6,654 nt of DNA from Hyphomicrobiales bacterium (GTDB taxonomy: Bacteria; Pseudomonadota; Alphaproteobacteria; Rhizobiales; Beijerinckiaceae). The notes beneath the pieces were generated by a model. The model searched no databases and was not told the DNA's origin. It worked only from the letters and a program-made list of their open reading frames with translations. The stretch is from contig JAGWKJ010000131.1 of NCBI GenBank assembly GCA_028865375.1, positions 1 to 6,654 of the forward strand. Reading direction: 5' to 3'. Below, piece by piece: positions 1-6,309 of this stretch (positions are counted from its first letter, which is position 1; every line of letters begins with the position of its first letter). The position numbers and the translations under genes were made by a program.

Positions 1-1127
1 CGATGGCCGGCGAAATGCTGTACCTCGCCAATCTCGGCGTCGAGATCCTGCGGCTCGACGCGGTCGCCTTCACGTGGAAGCGTCTCGGCACGACCTGCGA
101 AAGCCAGCCGGAGGCGCACCGTCTGGTGCGCGCCTTCAACGCCCTGTGCCGGATCGCGGCGCCCGCGCTGGTCTTCAAGTCGGAGGCGATCGTCCATCCC
201 GACGAGGTGATCTCCTACGTTTCGACCGGCGAGGCGCAGCTCTCCTACAACCCGCTGCTGATGGCGCTCTCCTGGGAGGCGCTGGCGACGCGCGACGCGA
301 CGCTGCTCGCCCAAGCGGTGGCGCGGCGGCAGGGCCTGCCTGCCGGCTGCTCGTGGGTCAATTACGTGCGATGCCACGACGACATCGGCTGGACCTTCGC
401 CGACGAGGACGCCGCCGAGCTCGGCATCGACGGCGGCAGGCACCGGCGCTTCCTCAACGCGTTCTACGTCGCCAGGCACCCCGCCAGTTTCGCGCGCGGC
501 CTGCCCTTCCAGGACAATCCGAAGACCGGCGACTGCCGGATCGCGGGCACCTGCGCGTCGCTGGCGGGGATCGAGGCGGGCGACGAGGGGGGCGTCGACC
601 GCGTCATCCTGCTGCACGCGGTGGCGCTGGCGTCCGCCGGCGTGCCGCTTCTATACCTCGGCGACGAGGTCGGTCAGCTCAACGACCTGCGTTACGTCGA
701 CGACCCCGCGCTCGCCGGCGACAGCCGCTGGGCGCATCGGCCGTTCCGGCCAGACGCCCTCTACGAGGCGGCGAAGGATCCCGCCACGGACGCCGGCGCG
801 ATCTCGCGCGGGTTGGCGCGCTTGGTCGAAGCGCGCAAGTCGGCCAAGGAATTCGCCGGCCAGGACGTCGTCGGGTTCGACGCGGGCGAGCGCGCGATCC
901 TGGCCTTCCTGCGCCCGGGCGACGGGTCGAGCGTGCTCGCGCTCTGCAATTTCGCCGACGAACCGCGGCACGTGGCGGCCGCGCGGTTTTCGGCATTTGC
1001 GCCGGCGTCGCGCGAACTCGTGGCCGGCCGCGCGGTCGACCTTTCGGCCGGGCTGGACCTGCCCGCGCACGGTGTCGCCTGGCTGCGCCTCGCGCCCCGG
1101 ACGGAGCGCGGCCGCGGCGGGCGTTGA
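1..1127 (+). CDS. ams: Amylosucrase (GH13 family), C-terminal part, 5' end outside window
   Basis: Amylosucrase (EC 2.4.1.4) transfers the glucosyl unit of sucrose onto an alpha-1,4-glucan and releases fructose. The visible 374 residues, counted from the Met codon at base 3, align from memory without gaps to Neisseria polysaccharea amylosucrase at a constant offset of about 267. Asp19 in LRLDAVAF matches the nucleophile Asp286, Glu61 in FKSEAIVHPDEV the acid/base Glu328, and His125-Asp126 in RCHDDIGWTF the pair His392-Asp393. Arg242 in GDSRWAHRP matches Arg509 at the bottom of the active-site pocket. The Met at base 3 is internal, so roughly 267 residues (N-terminal domain and half of the barrel) lie upstream. 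After the barrel comes the usual C-terminal beta domain, and the stop gives a total close to the family's ~640 residues. All visible catalytic residues are intact. The closely related sucrose hydrolases are the main alternative. No signal peptide can be judged. Confidence 0.95.
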   Translation, partial: MAGEMLYLANLGVEILRLDAVAFTWKRLGTTCESQPEAHRLVRAFNALCRIAAPALVFKSEAIVHPDEVISYVSTGEAQLSYNPLLMALSWEALATRDATLLAQAVARRQGLPAGCSWVNYVRCHDDIGWTFADEDAAELGIDGGRHRRFLNAFYVARHPASFARGLPFQDNPKTGDCRIAGTCASLAGIEAGDEGGVDRVILLHAVALASAGVPLLYLGDEVGQLNDLRYVDDPALAGDSRWAHRPFRPDALYEAAKDPATDAGAISRGLARLVEARKSAKEFAGQDVVGFDAGERAILAFLRPGDGSSVLALCNFADEPRHVAAARFSAFAPASRELVAGRAVDLSAGLDLPAHGVAWLRLAPRTERGRGGR

Positions 1128-1146
1128 CGGGGCGGGCCAAACGCGC

Positions 1147-1152
1147 GAGGGG
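1147..1152 (+). promoter_or_regulatory. Ribosome binding site of ispDF
   Basis: GAGGGG lies six bases before the ATG at 1159, in the 31-base gap after the amylosucrase stop. It decides the ispDF start: the frame is open further upstream to an ATG at 997, but that would overlap the amylosucrase gene by 131 bases and add 54 residues with no IspD counterpart. No promoter-like sequence is visible in the gap, so ispDF may be read from an upstream promoter. Confidence 0.7.
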
Positions 1153-1158
1153 CGGACG

Positions 1159-2355
1159 ATGGAACCCGCGCCCAACGTCGCCTTCCTCGTCGTCGCCGCC
1201 GGCCGCGGCGCGCGGCTCGGCGCAGGCGTGCCCAAGCAATACCTGCCGCTCGGCGGCCGTCCCATGCTGGCGCGCACGCTGTCGCGACTGCTGCGCGCGG
1301 CGCCGGCGGCGCGCGCGCGGGTCGTGATCCATCCCGACGACGCTCCTTCCTACGCCGCCGCGCTCGGGGGCCTGCCGGACGCCCTGCGCACGCGCCTCGA
1401 CGCGCCCGCCCACGGCGGGGCGACGCGACAGTCGAGCGTGCGCGCCGGCCTCGAGGCGATGGCGCGCGACGGCGGCGCCGAGATCGTGCTGATCCACGAC
1501 GCCGCGCGCTGCTTCGTCGACGCGCCGCTGGTGGCGCGCGCGGTGGATGCGGCCCGCGCCCATGGCGCCGCGGTTCCCGCGGTTCGCCTGCAGGACGCGG
1601 TGGCGCGGCTGCAAGAGAGCGGCGTCGGCGCGTTCGTCGACCGCGAGTCGATGCGCATCGTGCAGACGCCGCAGGCCTTCGCGTTCGGCGCCATCCTGGA
1701 CGCCCATCGCGCCGCCGCGCGCGCGGGACGAGACGATTTCGCCGACGACGGCGCCGTGGCGGCCTACGCGGGGCTTCGCGTGGCGCCCTTCGAGGGCGAC
1801 GCCGGCAACGTGAAAGTGACGACGCCGGCCGACTACGAGGCCGCACGCGCGCGCCTGCTGGCGGCGGGCGACGTGCGCACCGGCCAAGGCTACGACGTGC
1901 ACGCCTTCGGCCCCGGCGACCACGTCTGGCTCGGCGGGGTGCGGATCGCGCACGACCGCGGCCTCGTCGGCCATTCGGACGCCGACGTCGCGTTGCATGC
2001 GCTCTGCGACGCGCTCTACGGCGCGCTCGGCGACGGCGACATCGGCGCCCATTTCCCGCCCACGGACGCGCGCTGGCGGGGCGCGGCGTCCGAGGTCTTT
2101 CTGCGCCACGCGGCCGGCCGCGTCGCGGCGCGCGGCGCGGCGGTCACGCACGTCGACGTGACGATCGTGTGCGAGGCGCCCAAGATCGGCCCTCGCCGCG
2201 ACGACATCCGGGCCATGATCGCCGCGACGCTGGGCGTCGCGATCGACCGCGTCGGCGTGAAGGCCACGACCTCGGAGGGGCTCGGCTTCGTGGGGCGGCG
2301 CGAAGGCGTCTGGGCCTCCGCGATCGCGACCCTGCGGATGCCGGGCGAGGAATGA
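1159..2355 (+). CDS. ispDF: Bifunctional IspD-IspF (MEP cytidylyltransferase / MEcPP synthase)
   Basis: This 398-residue cytoplasmic enzyme carries two non-consecutive steps of the MEP isoprenoid pathway. The IspD domain (about 1-237) joins CTP to 2-C-methyl-D-erythritol 4-phosphate. The IspF domain (about 238-398) cyclises the product of IspE to 2-C-methyl-D-erythritol 2,4-cyclodiphosphate with loss of CMP. In IspD the CTP loop VVAAGRGARLG with Arg19, then PKQY with Lys26, correspond to E. coli Arg20 and Lys27. HDAAR (113-117), Arg162 and Thr170 of TPQAF, and Lys219 of NVKVT are also in place. In IspF the metal ligands Asp246, His248 (GYDVHAF) and His280, plus His272 of GHSDAD and the KATTSEGLGF motif, match E. 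coli Asp8, His10, His42 and His34. The domains join almost without linker. Such fusions are known in alpha- and epsilonproteobacteria. Cys118 follows HDAAR where Pro is usual. The gene ends in an ATGA overlap with the next gene. Confidence 0.97.
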   Translation: MEPAPNVAFLVVAAGRGARLGAGVPKQYLPLGGRPMLARTLSRLLRAAPAARARVVIHPDDAPSYAAALGGLPDALRTRLDAPAHGGATRQSSVRAGLEAMARDGGAEIVLIHDAARCFVDAPLVARAVDAARAHGAAVPAVRLQDAVARLQESGVGAFVDRESMRIVQTPQAFAFGAILDAHRAAARAGRDDFADDGAVAAYAGLRVAPFEGDAGNVKVTTPADYEAARARLLAAGDVRTGQGYDVHAFGPGDHVWLGGVRIAHDRGLVGHSDADVALHALCDALYGALGDGDIGAHFPPTDARWRGAASEVFLRHAAGRVAARGAAVTHVDVTIVCEAPKIGPRRDDIRAMIAATLGVAIDRVGVKATTSEGLGFVGRREGVWASAIATLRMPGEE

Positions 2356-2837
2356 ATTTCTCCCGCGAGGACGTCGACCGCGCCGCCGCCCTGCTCGCGT
2401 CGCTGCGTTCGCGCGGCTGGACGCTCGCGACCGCGGAATCCTGCACCGGCGGGCTGGTGGCCGCGCTGCTGACGGACGTGCCCGGCTCCTCCGACGTGGT
2501 CGAGCGCGGCTTCGTCACCTATTCCAACGCCGCCAAGGCGGAGATGCTCGGCGTCCCGGCGGCGCTGATCGAGGCGCATGGCGCGGTCAGCGCGGAGGTC
2601 GCGCGCGCGATGGCGGAAGGGGCGCTGACGCATTCCCGCGCCGACGTCGCGGTCGCGATCACCGGCGTCGCGGGGCCCGGCGGCGGCACGGCTGGCAAGC
2701 CGGTCGGCCTCGTCCACTTCGCCGCCGCGCGTCGCGGCGGGCCGACGCGCCACGTCGAAAGGCGGTTCGGTCCGCTGGCGCGGAACGAAATCCGTCGCCT
2801 GTCGGTGCGCGAGGCCCTGCGGCTGCTCGGCGATTGA
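2352..2837 (+). CDS. pncC: CinA C-terminal domain protein, NMN amidohydrolase (PncC) family
   Basis: A 161-residue cytoplasmic protein consisting only of the CinA C-terminal domain. Characterised members (E. coli PncC) hydrolyse nicotinamide mononucleotide to nicotinate mononucleotide and ammonia in pyridine nucleotide salvage. Family signatures are all present: TAESCTGG (residues 27-34, with Ser30), the GFVTYSNAAK block (53-62, with Lys62), and the glycine-rich ITGVAGPGGGT (103-113). Full-length CinA of about 420 residues carries an additional N-terminal MoaB/MogA-like domain that is absent here, as in many proteobacteria, so this is not a truncation. The start at 2352 overlaps the ispDF stop as ATGA. 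A GAGG sits only one base before this ATG, too close for normal use, so initiation probably relies on translational coupling to ispDF. An ATG at 2169 in the same frame would overlap ispDF by 187 bases and is unlikely. Activity is inferred from family only. Confidence 0.93.
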   Translation: MNFSREDVDRAAALLASLRSRGWTLATAESCTGGLVAALLTDVPGSSDVVERGFVTYSNAAKAEMLGVPAALIEAHGAVSAEVARAMAEGALTHSRADVAVAITGVAGPGGGTAGKPVGLVHFAAARRGGPTRHVERRFGPLARNEIRRLSVREALRLLGD

Positions 2838-2862
2838 TCCGCGCGCGCGCCGGCGGTATGGC
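2834..2862 (+). promoter_or_regulatory. Possible sigma70-like promoter for the SulP gene (weak)
   Basis: TTGATC (2834-2839) is followed after 17 bases by TATGGC (2857-2862), matching the sigma70 consensus at 4 of 6 and 3 of 6 positions. The -35 element overlaps the stop codon of the preceding cinA/pncC gene and would place the start of transcription about 36 bases before the SulP ATG. The match is modest and could be chance; co-transcription with ispDF and pncC is equally possible. Confidence 0.3.
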
Positions 2863-2904
2863 GCGAAGCCGGCCCGAATCGGCGGGCGGTTTCCGGACGT
2901 CGCC

Positions 2905-4599
2905 ATGACCACGGCCGCATTCGAAGTGAAGCCCACGCCAGCCGGGCCCTTCACGCCCAAGCTCGTCACCGCGTTCCGCGAGGGCTACGACGTCGGGCGG
3001 CTGCGCGCCGACGCGCTCGCGGGCCTGACGGTGGCGATCGTGGCGCTTCCGTTGTCGATGGCCATCGCCATCGCCTCGGGCGCCAAGCCCGAACAGGGCC
3101 TGTATGCCTCCATCGTCGGCGGCGTGGTCGTCTCCGCGCTCGGCGGCAGCCGCGTGCAGATCGGCGGCCCGGCGGGCGCCTTCATCGTGCTGGTGGCCAC
3201 GACGATCGCCACCTACGGCTTCCAAGGCTTCCTCGTCGCCACGATGCTGGCGGGGCTGATGCTGCTGGCGCTCGGCTACCTGCGGCTGGGCGCCTACATC
3301 CGTTACATCCCCCATTCGGTGATCGTCGGCTTCACGGCCGCCATTGCCCTCATCATCTTCGCGGGCGAGGTGCGCGACCTGCTGGGTCTCGCCATCGCGC
3401 ACGAACCGGCGCCGCTGTGGCCCAAGCTCTCGGCGCTGCGCGCGGCGCTGCCGAGCGCCAACGCGGCCGCGGTCGGCCTGTCGGCCGCCTGCGTCGCGGC
3501 GATCTTCGCGCTGAAGCGGTTCGCGCCCAAGTTTCCCGGAATGCTCGTCGTGGCGGCCGCGGCCGCGCTGGCGACCTTCGCCTTCCGTCTGCCCGTGGAG
3601 ACGATCGGCTCGCGCTTCGGCGGCATGCCGTCCCTGCCGCCGATGCCGCGGTTCCCCGCGTTTCCGCTCGCCGACGTGCCGAAGCTGCTGCCCGCCGCCT
3701 TCGCGATCGCGCTGCTTTCGGGCATCGAATCCCTGCTGTCGGCGGTGGTCGGCGACACGATGACGGGGCGCCGCCACCGCGCGAATTGCGAGCTCGTCGC
3801 GCAGGGCTGGGCCAACCTCGCCTCGCCGCTGTTCGGCGGCCTCAGCGTCACCGGGTTGGTGGCGCGCACCGCCACCAACGTGCGGGCCCACGCGCGCACG
3901 CCGGTGGCGGGCCTGTTCCATTCGTTGTTCGTACTGCTGTTCCTGCTGGTGGGAGCCCCGCTCGCCGGCTACGTCCCGCTGGCCGCGCTGGCCGCCGTGC
4001 TGGCGACCGTGTGCTGGAACATGGTCGAGTGGTCGCAGTTGCTCTCGATCCTGCGGAACGACCGCGGCGAGGCCGCGACGATGGCGGCGACGTTCCTCGT
4101 CACCGTGCTGCGCGATCTCCCGACCGGCATCGCCGTCGGCGTCACGCTCGGCGCGATCCTGTTCATGCACCGCATGGCCAACATGGTCGCGATCTCCGGG
4201 ACGTCCCCGCTCGAACGCGAGGAGACCGACGAGGGCGACGGCGCCGCCGGGGCGCAATCGGACGAGGACGTCGTCGCGCTTTCGATCGACGGCCCTCTGT
4301 TCTACGGCGCGGCGGCTTCGGTCGAATACGCGCTGCAGCGCATCGGCGCGCGTCCGAAGGCGTTCGTGATCGACCTCGCCCGCGCGCCCTTCGCCGACGC
4401 GACCGCGGCGCACGTGCTGGGCGCCTTCGCGCGTTCGGCGGCACGGCGCGGCGCGGCGACTTGGCTCGCCGCGGCCTCTGGGCAGGTGCGCGGCGCGATC
4501 GAGACCAACGCGGAAGCGGGCGTATTCGCCGGCTTCGCCCCGGACGTGGCCTCGGCCAAGGCGGAAGCCCGCAGGCGGTTTACATTTCTACCGTCCTGA
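2905..4599 (+). CDS. SulP-family (SLC26-like) anion transporter with STAS domain
   Basis: A 564-residue inner-membrane transporter of the SulP/SLC26 family. After a short cytoplasmic N-terminus, the family block with AIVALPLSMAIAIASG (44-59) and KPEQGLYASIVGG (61-73) marks the first membrane segments. GSRVQIGGPAGAF and, further on, IRYIPHSVIVGFTAAIAL are also characteristic of the transmembrane core, which in the family has 14 segments in a 7+7 inverted repeat. Hydrophobic segments continue to about residue 430. A short acidic linker (437-455, rich in Glu and Asp) leads into a C-terminal STAS domain (about 456-560), with the beta-helix pattern VVALSIDGPLFYGAA and FVIDLARAPFADATAA. Prokaryotic members carry bicarbonate, sulfate, fumarate or other anions, and sequence alone does not settle which. 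No carbonic anhydrase or sulfur assimilation gene is adjacent. No clear Shine-Dalgarno sequence precedes the ATG; the start is chosen because it leaves a normal N-terminus. Confidence 0.95.
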   Translation: MTTAAFEVKPTPAGPFTPKLVTAFREGYDVGRLRADALAGLTVAIVALPLSMAIAIASGAKPEQGLYASIVGGVVVSALGGSRVQIGGPAGAFIVLVATTIATYGFQGFLVATMLAGLMLLALGYLRLGAYIRYIPHSVIVGFTAAIALIIFAGEVRDLLGLAIAHEPAPLWPKLSALRAALPSANAAAVGLSAACVAAIFALKRFAPKFPGMLVVAAAAALATFAFRLPVETIGSRFGGMPSLPPMPRFPAFPLADVPKLLPAAFAIALLSGIESLLSAVVGDTMTGRRHRANCELVAQGWANLASPLFGGLSVTGLVARTATNVRAHARTPVAGLFHSLFVLLFLLVGAPLAGYVPLAALAAVLATVCWNMVEWSQLLSILRNDRGEAATMAATFLVTVLRDLPTGIAVGVTLGAILFMHRMANMVAISGTSPLEREETDEGDGAAGAQSDEDVVALSIDGPLFYGAAASVEYALQRIGARPKAFVIDLARAPFADATAAHVLGAFARSAARRGAATWLAAASGQVRGAIETNAEAGVFAGFAPDVASAKAEARRRFTFLPS

Positions 4600-4607
4600 A
4601 GTGTAGT
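4579..4607 (+). promoter_or_regulatory. Candidate sigma70-type promoter for the ABC transporter operon
   Basis: TTTACA (4579-4584; 5 of 6 to TTGACA) and TGTAGT (4602-4607; 4 of 6 to TATAAT) are separated by exactly 17 bases. They lie in a noticeably AT-richer patch of an otherwise very GC-rich window, spanning the last codons and stop of the SulP gene. Transcription would begin near 4614 and give a leader of roughly 77 bases before the binding protein ATG at 4691. Short TACA/TGTA arms (4581-4584 and 4602-4605) form an interrupted dyad within the promoter. The location at the head of a transporter operon supports the call; it is a pattern match only. Confidence 0.5.
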
Positions 4608-4690
4608 GACCCCCAAGAGCGGTCGCGAGTTCCGCGGCCGGCGCGGTCCGCGGGGAGCGGGAGTCCGCGCGACAGCGAGGGGGTCCATTC
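4600..4690 (+). other. Leader region and ribosome binding site of the binding protein gene
   Basis: This 91-base gap has no coding potential of its own. It ends with a strong ribosome binding site, GAGGGGG (4677-4683), seven bases before the ATG at 4691, fitting a highly expressed periplasmic binding protein. In the middle, two copies of the self-complementary CCGCGG (4632-4637 and 4648-4653) could pair across a 10-base loop. No T-run follows, so this is not a recognisable terminator for the SulP gene, and I see no riboswitch that I can name. Confidence 0.6.
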
Positions 4691-5548
4691 ATGGTCATTT
4701 CGTCGAAGTTTTCGCTGAAGGCCTTGGCCTTCGGGGCGTTCGCCGCCGCGGTCGCGTTCGGCCAACCCGCTTTCGCGAAGGATTGGAAGACGGTCGTCGT
4801 GGGAATGGAAGGCGCCTACGAGCCCTACAACCTCACCGACCCGAGCGGGAAGATCGTCGGCTTCGAGCCCGACCTGCTGAACGACTTGTGCACGCGCGCC
4901 AAGCTGACCTGCAAGGTGATCGCGCAGGACTGGGACGGCATGATCGCGGGCCTGCAGGCCGGCAAGTTCGACGTCATCATGGACGGCATGTCGATCACCG
5001 ACGACCGCAAGAAGTCGATCGACTTCACGCAGCCCTACGCGCAGGTGCCGGCCGCCTTCGCCGCCGCCAAGTCGAGCGTCTTCGCCAAGCTGCCGCAAGG
5101 CGGGATCCTCAACTTCGACAAGGACGCGAAGGGCGCCAACGCCGCGCTGGACGGCCTGCGCGCCGCGCTGAAGGGCAAGACGATCGGCGTGCAGGTCTCC
5201 ACCACCCACGCCACCTTCGCCGACAAGCACCTCAAGGACGTCGCCACGGTCAAGGAATACAAGACCACCGACGAGCGCGACCTCGACCTCAAGGCCGGCC
5301 GCGTCGACCTCGTGCTCGACGACCTGACCGCCGTGCAGGCGATGCTCGCCAAGCCGGACGCCAAGGACCTCCAGCTCGTGGGTCCCGAGTTCAACGGCGC
5401 GGAATTCGGCGTCGGCGTCGGCATGGGCATGCGCAAGGCGGACGCCGATCTGGTCGCGATCTTCGACAAGGCGCTCGCGGCGGCCAAGGCCGACGGTTCG
5501 GTCAAGAAATACAGCCTGAAGTGGTTCAAGATCGACGCCACTCCCTGA
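4691..5548 (+). CDS. ABC transporter periplasmic binding protein, octopine/nopaline/LAO type
   Basis: A 285-residue solute-binding protein (SBP_bac_3 type) of the polar amino acid transporter family. Residues 1-29 form a Sec signal peptide: Lys6 and Lys10, a hydrophobic core, and a PAFA cleavage site, predicted cut after Ala29. The mature protein follows the pattern of OccT/NocT and of the lysine-arginine-ornithine protein: GAYEPYN (41-47), QDWDGMI (79-85), and MSITDDRKK (100-108), whose Arg106 aligns with the residue that holds the ligand carboxylate. Further blocks are GKTIGVQVSTTHA (161-173), YKTTDERDLDL (189-199) and the closing SLKWFKID. Cys67 and Cys74 have the spacing of the HisJ disulfide. 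The segment at about 133-160 is typical of opine-type members and absent from HisJ. Ligands are probably arginine, ornithine, lysine or an opine; histidine is less likely. It is the first gene of the operon and delivers ligand to the permeases encoded downstream. Confidence 0.93.
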   Translation: MVISSKFSLKALAFGAFAAAVAFGQPAFAKDWKTVVVGMEGAYEPYNLTDPSGKIVGFEPDLLNDLCTRAKLTCKVIAQDWDGMIAGLQAGKFDVIMDGMSITDDRKKSIDFTQPYAQVPAAFAAAKSSVFAKLPQGGILNFDKDAKGANAALDGLRAALKGKTIGVQVSTTHATFADKHLKDVATVKEYKTTDERDLDLKAGRVDLVLDDLTAVQAMLAKPDAKDLQLVGPEFNGAEFGVGVGMGMRKADADLVAIFDKALAAAKADGSVKKYSLKWFKIDATP

Positions 5549-5555
5549 CCTGACG

Positions 5556-5575
5556 GCGCCGGCTCAGGCCGGCGC
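5556..5575 (+). promoter_or_regulatory. Perfect intercistronic stem-loop between binding protein and permease genes
   Basis: GCGCCGGC (5556-5563) and its exact complement GCCGGCGC (5568-5575) enclose a four-base loop TCAG. The 8-bp all-GC hairpin lies in the 38-base gap between the binding protein stop and the permease ATG, and its 3' arm runs directly into GGAG (5576-5579), the likely permease ribosome binding site, seven bases from the ATG at 5587. There is no T-run, so it is not a standard terminator. In other amino acid ABC operons such as hisJ-hisQ, hairpins at this place protect the upstream mRNA and lower permease output, which fits the need for excess binding protein. Function here is inferred. 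Confidence 0.6.
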
Positions 5576-5586
5576 GGAGCGACGCG

Positions 5587-6309
5587 ATGGAATCATGGAG
5601 CCTCTTGGGGTTCGGCGCGCGGGGCTGGGGCCCCGCGCTGCTCGCCGGCGCCGGCATGACCCTGCTGGTGTCGGCGGCCGGGCTCCTCGTGGGCGCGGTC
5701 ATCGGTTCGCTGGTCGCCTATGCCAAGATCCGGCGACGGCCCTGGCAAGCCGCGCTCGCCACCGGCTATACGACGGTGTTCCGCGGCGTGCCCGAGCTTC
5801 TCGTCGTCTACTTCGTCTATTTCGGCTCGTCGGCGCTTTTGACCGACCTCGCTCACCTCTTCGGCGCCGCCGGGTTCTACGGCGTGCCGTCCTTCGCGGC
5901 CGGCGCGCTGGCGGTGGGCGCGATTTCGGGCGCTTACCAAGCGGAGGTCTATCGCGGCGCCTTTGGCGCGGTCGCCAAGGGCGAAATCGAGGCCGCGCGC
6001 GCGGTCGGCATGTCGCCCGCGCTGGCGTTCCGCCGCGTGATCGCGCCCCAAGTGCTGCGCTTCGCCATACCGGGCCTCGGCAATCTATGGCAGGTCGCGC
6101 TGAAGGATTCCTCGTTGATCTCGGTCACCGGCCTCGTCGAACTGATGCGCATCAGCGAGGCCGGAACCGGCTCGACGCGCCAGCCGTTCCCGTTCTACCT
6201 CGCCGCCGGCGGACTCTATCTCGCGCTGGCCGCCGTGTCCGACCGCGCCTTCGCTTCGGCCGAGGCGCGCGCGACGCGCGGCTTGCGCCGCGTTTCGGGG
6301 GCGGCATGA
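5587..6309 (+). CDS. Polar amino acid ABC transporter permease, HisQ/OccQ-like
   Basis: A 240-residue inner-membrane subunit of the same ABC importer. The N-terminal segment at about 16-48 is the first membrane helix region, in the usual position for HisQ-type permeases. FRGVPELLVVYFVYFG (65-80) is the family hallmark block, and further helices lie at about 102-118 and 200-220. The EAA loop that docks on the ATPase is clear: EIEAARAVGMSPALAFRRVI starting at residue 133, with the invariant Gly141. LKDSSLISVTGLVELM, after the loop, is another HisQ/OccQ-type signature. It pairs with the next gene product to form the heterodimeric channel. Translation can start from GGAG at 5576-5579, which abuts the intercistronic hairpin, and its stop overlaps the next start as ATGA. 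I assign Q rather than M type by order and by resemblance to OccQ/NocQ. Confidence 0.93.
   Translation: MESWSLLGFGARGWGPALLAGAGMTLLVSAAGLLVGAVIGSLVAYAKIRRRPWQAALATGYTTVFRGVPELLVVYFVYFGSSALLTDLAHLFGAAGFYGVPSFAAGALAVGAISGAYQAEVYRGAFGAVAKGEIEAARAVGMSPALAFRRVIAPQVLRFAIPGLGNLWQVALKDSSLISVTGLVELMRISEAGTGSTRQPFPFYLAAGGLYLALAAVSDRAFASAEARATRGLRRVSGAA

Noticed and set aside
997..1158. Longer ispDF with start at 997
   Set aside because: Would overlap the amylosucrase gene by 131 bases and add residues without IspD similarity; the ATG at 1159 has a proper ribosome site and matches the family N-terminus.
679..2151. 490-codon open frame on the - strand opposite amylosucrase and ispDF
   Set aside because: Arg/Ala-rich low-complexity translation, no motif, fully overlapped by two well-supported + strand genes. 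Long antisense frames are routine at this GC content.
2872..2892. Possible intrinsic terminator between pncC and sulP (GCCCG / CGGGC with 6-base loop, then GGTTT)
   Set aside because: Only five base pairs and three T residues; this level of pairing is expected by chance in such GC-rich DNA.
2659..4413. 584-codon open frame on the - strand opposite pncC and sulP
   Set aside because: It is extremely rich in Arg, Gly, Asp, His and Gln with no recognisable domain, as expected for the antisense of a GC-rich gene. The + strand genes have clear family motifs.
4632..4653. Stem-loop in the leader of the binding protein gene formed by two CCGCGG copies
   Set aside because: Each copy is self-complementary and such hexamers are common at this GC content; there is no T-run and no known leader motif, so I do not claim a terminator or riboswitch.
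3417..4718. 433-codon open frame on the + strand within sulP in another frame
   Set aside because: Arg-rich nonsense composition; the sulP frame contains the real transporter and STAS motifs throughout.
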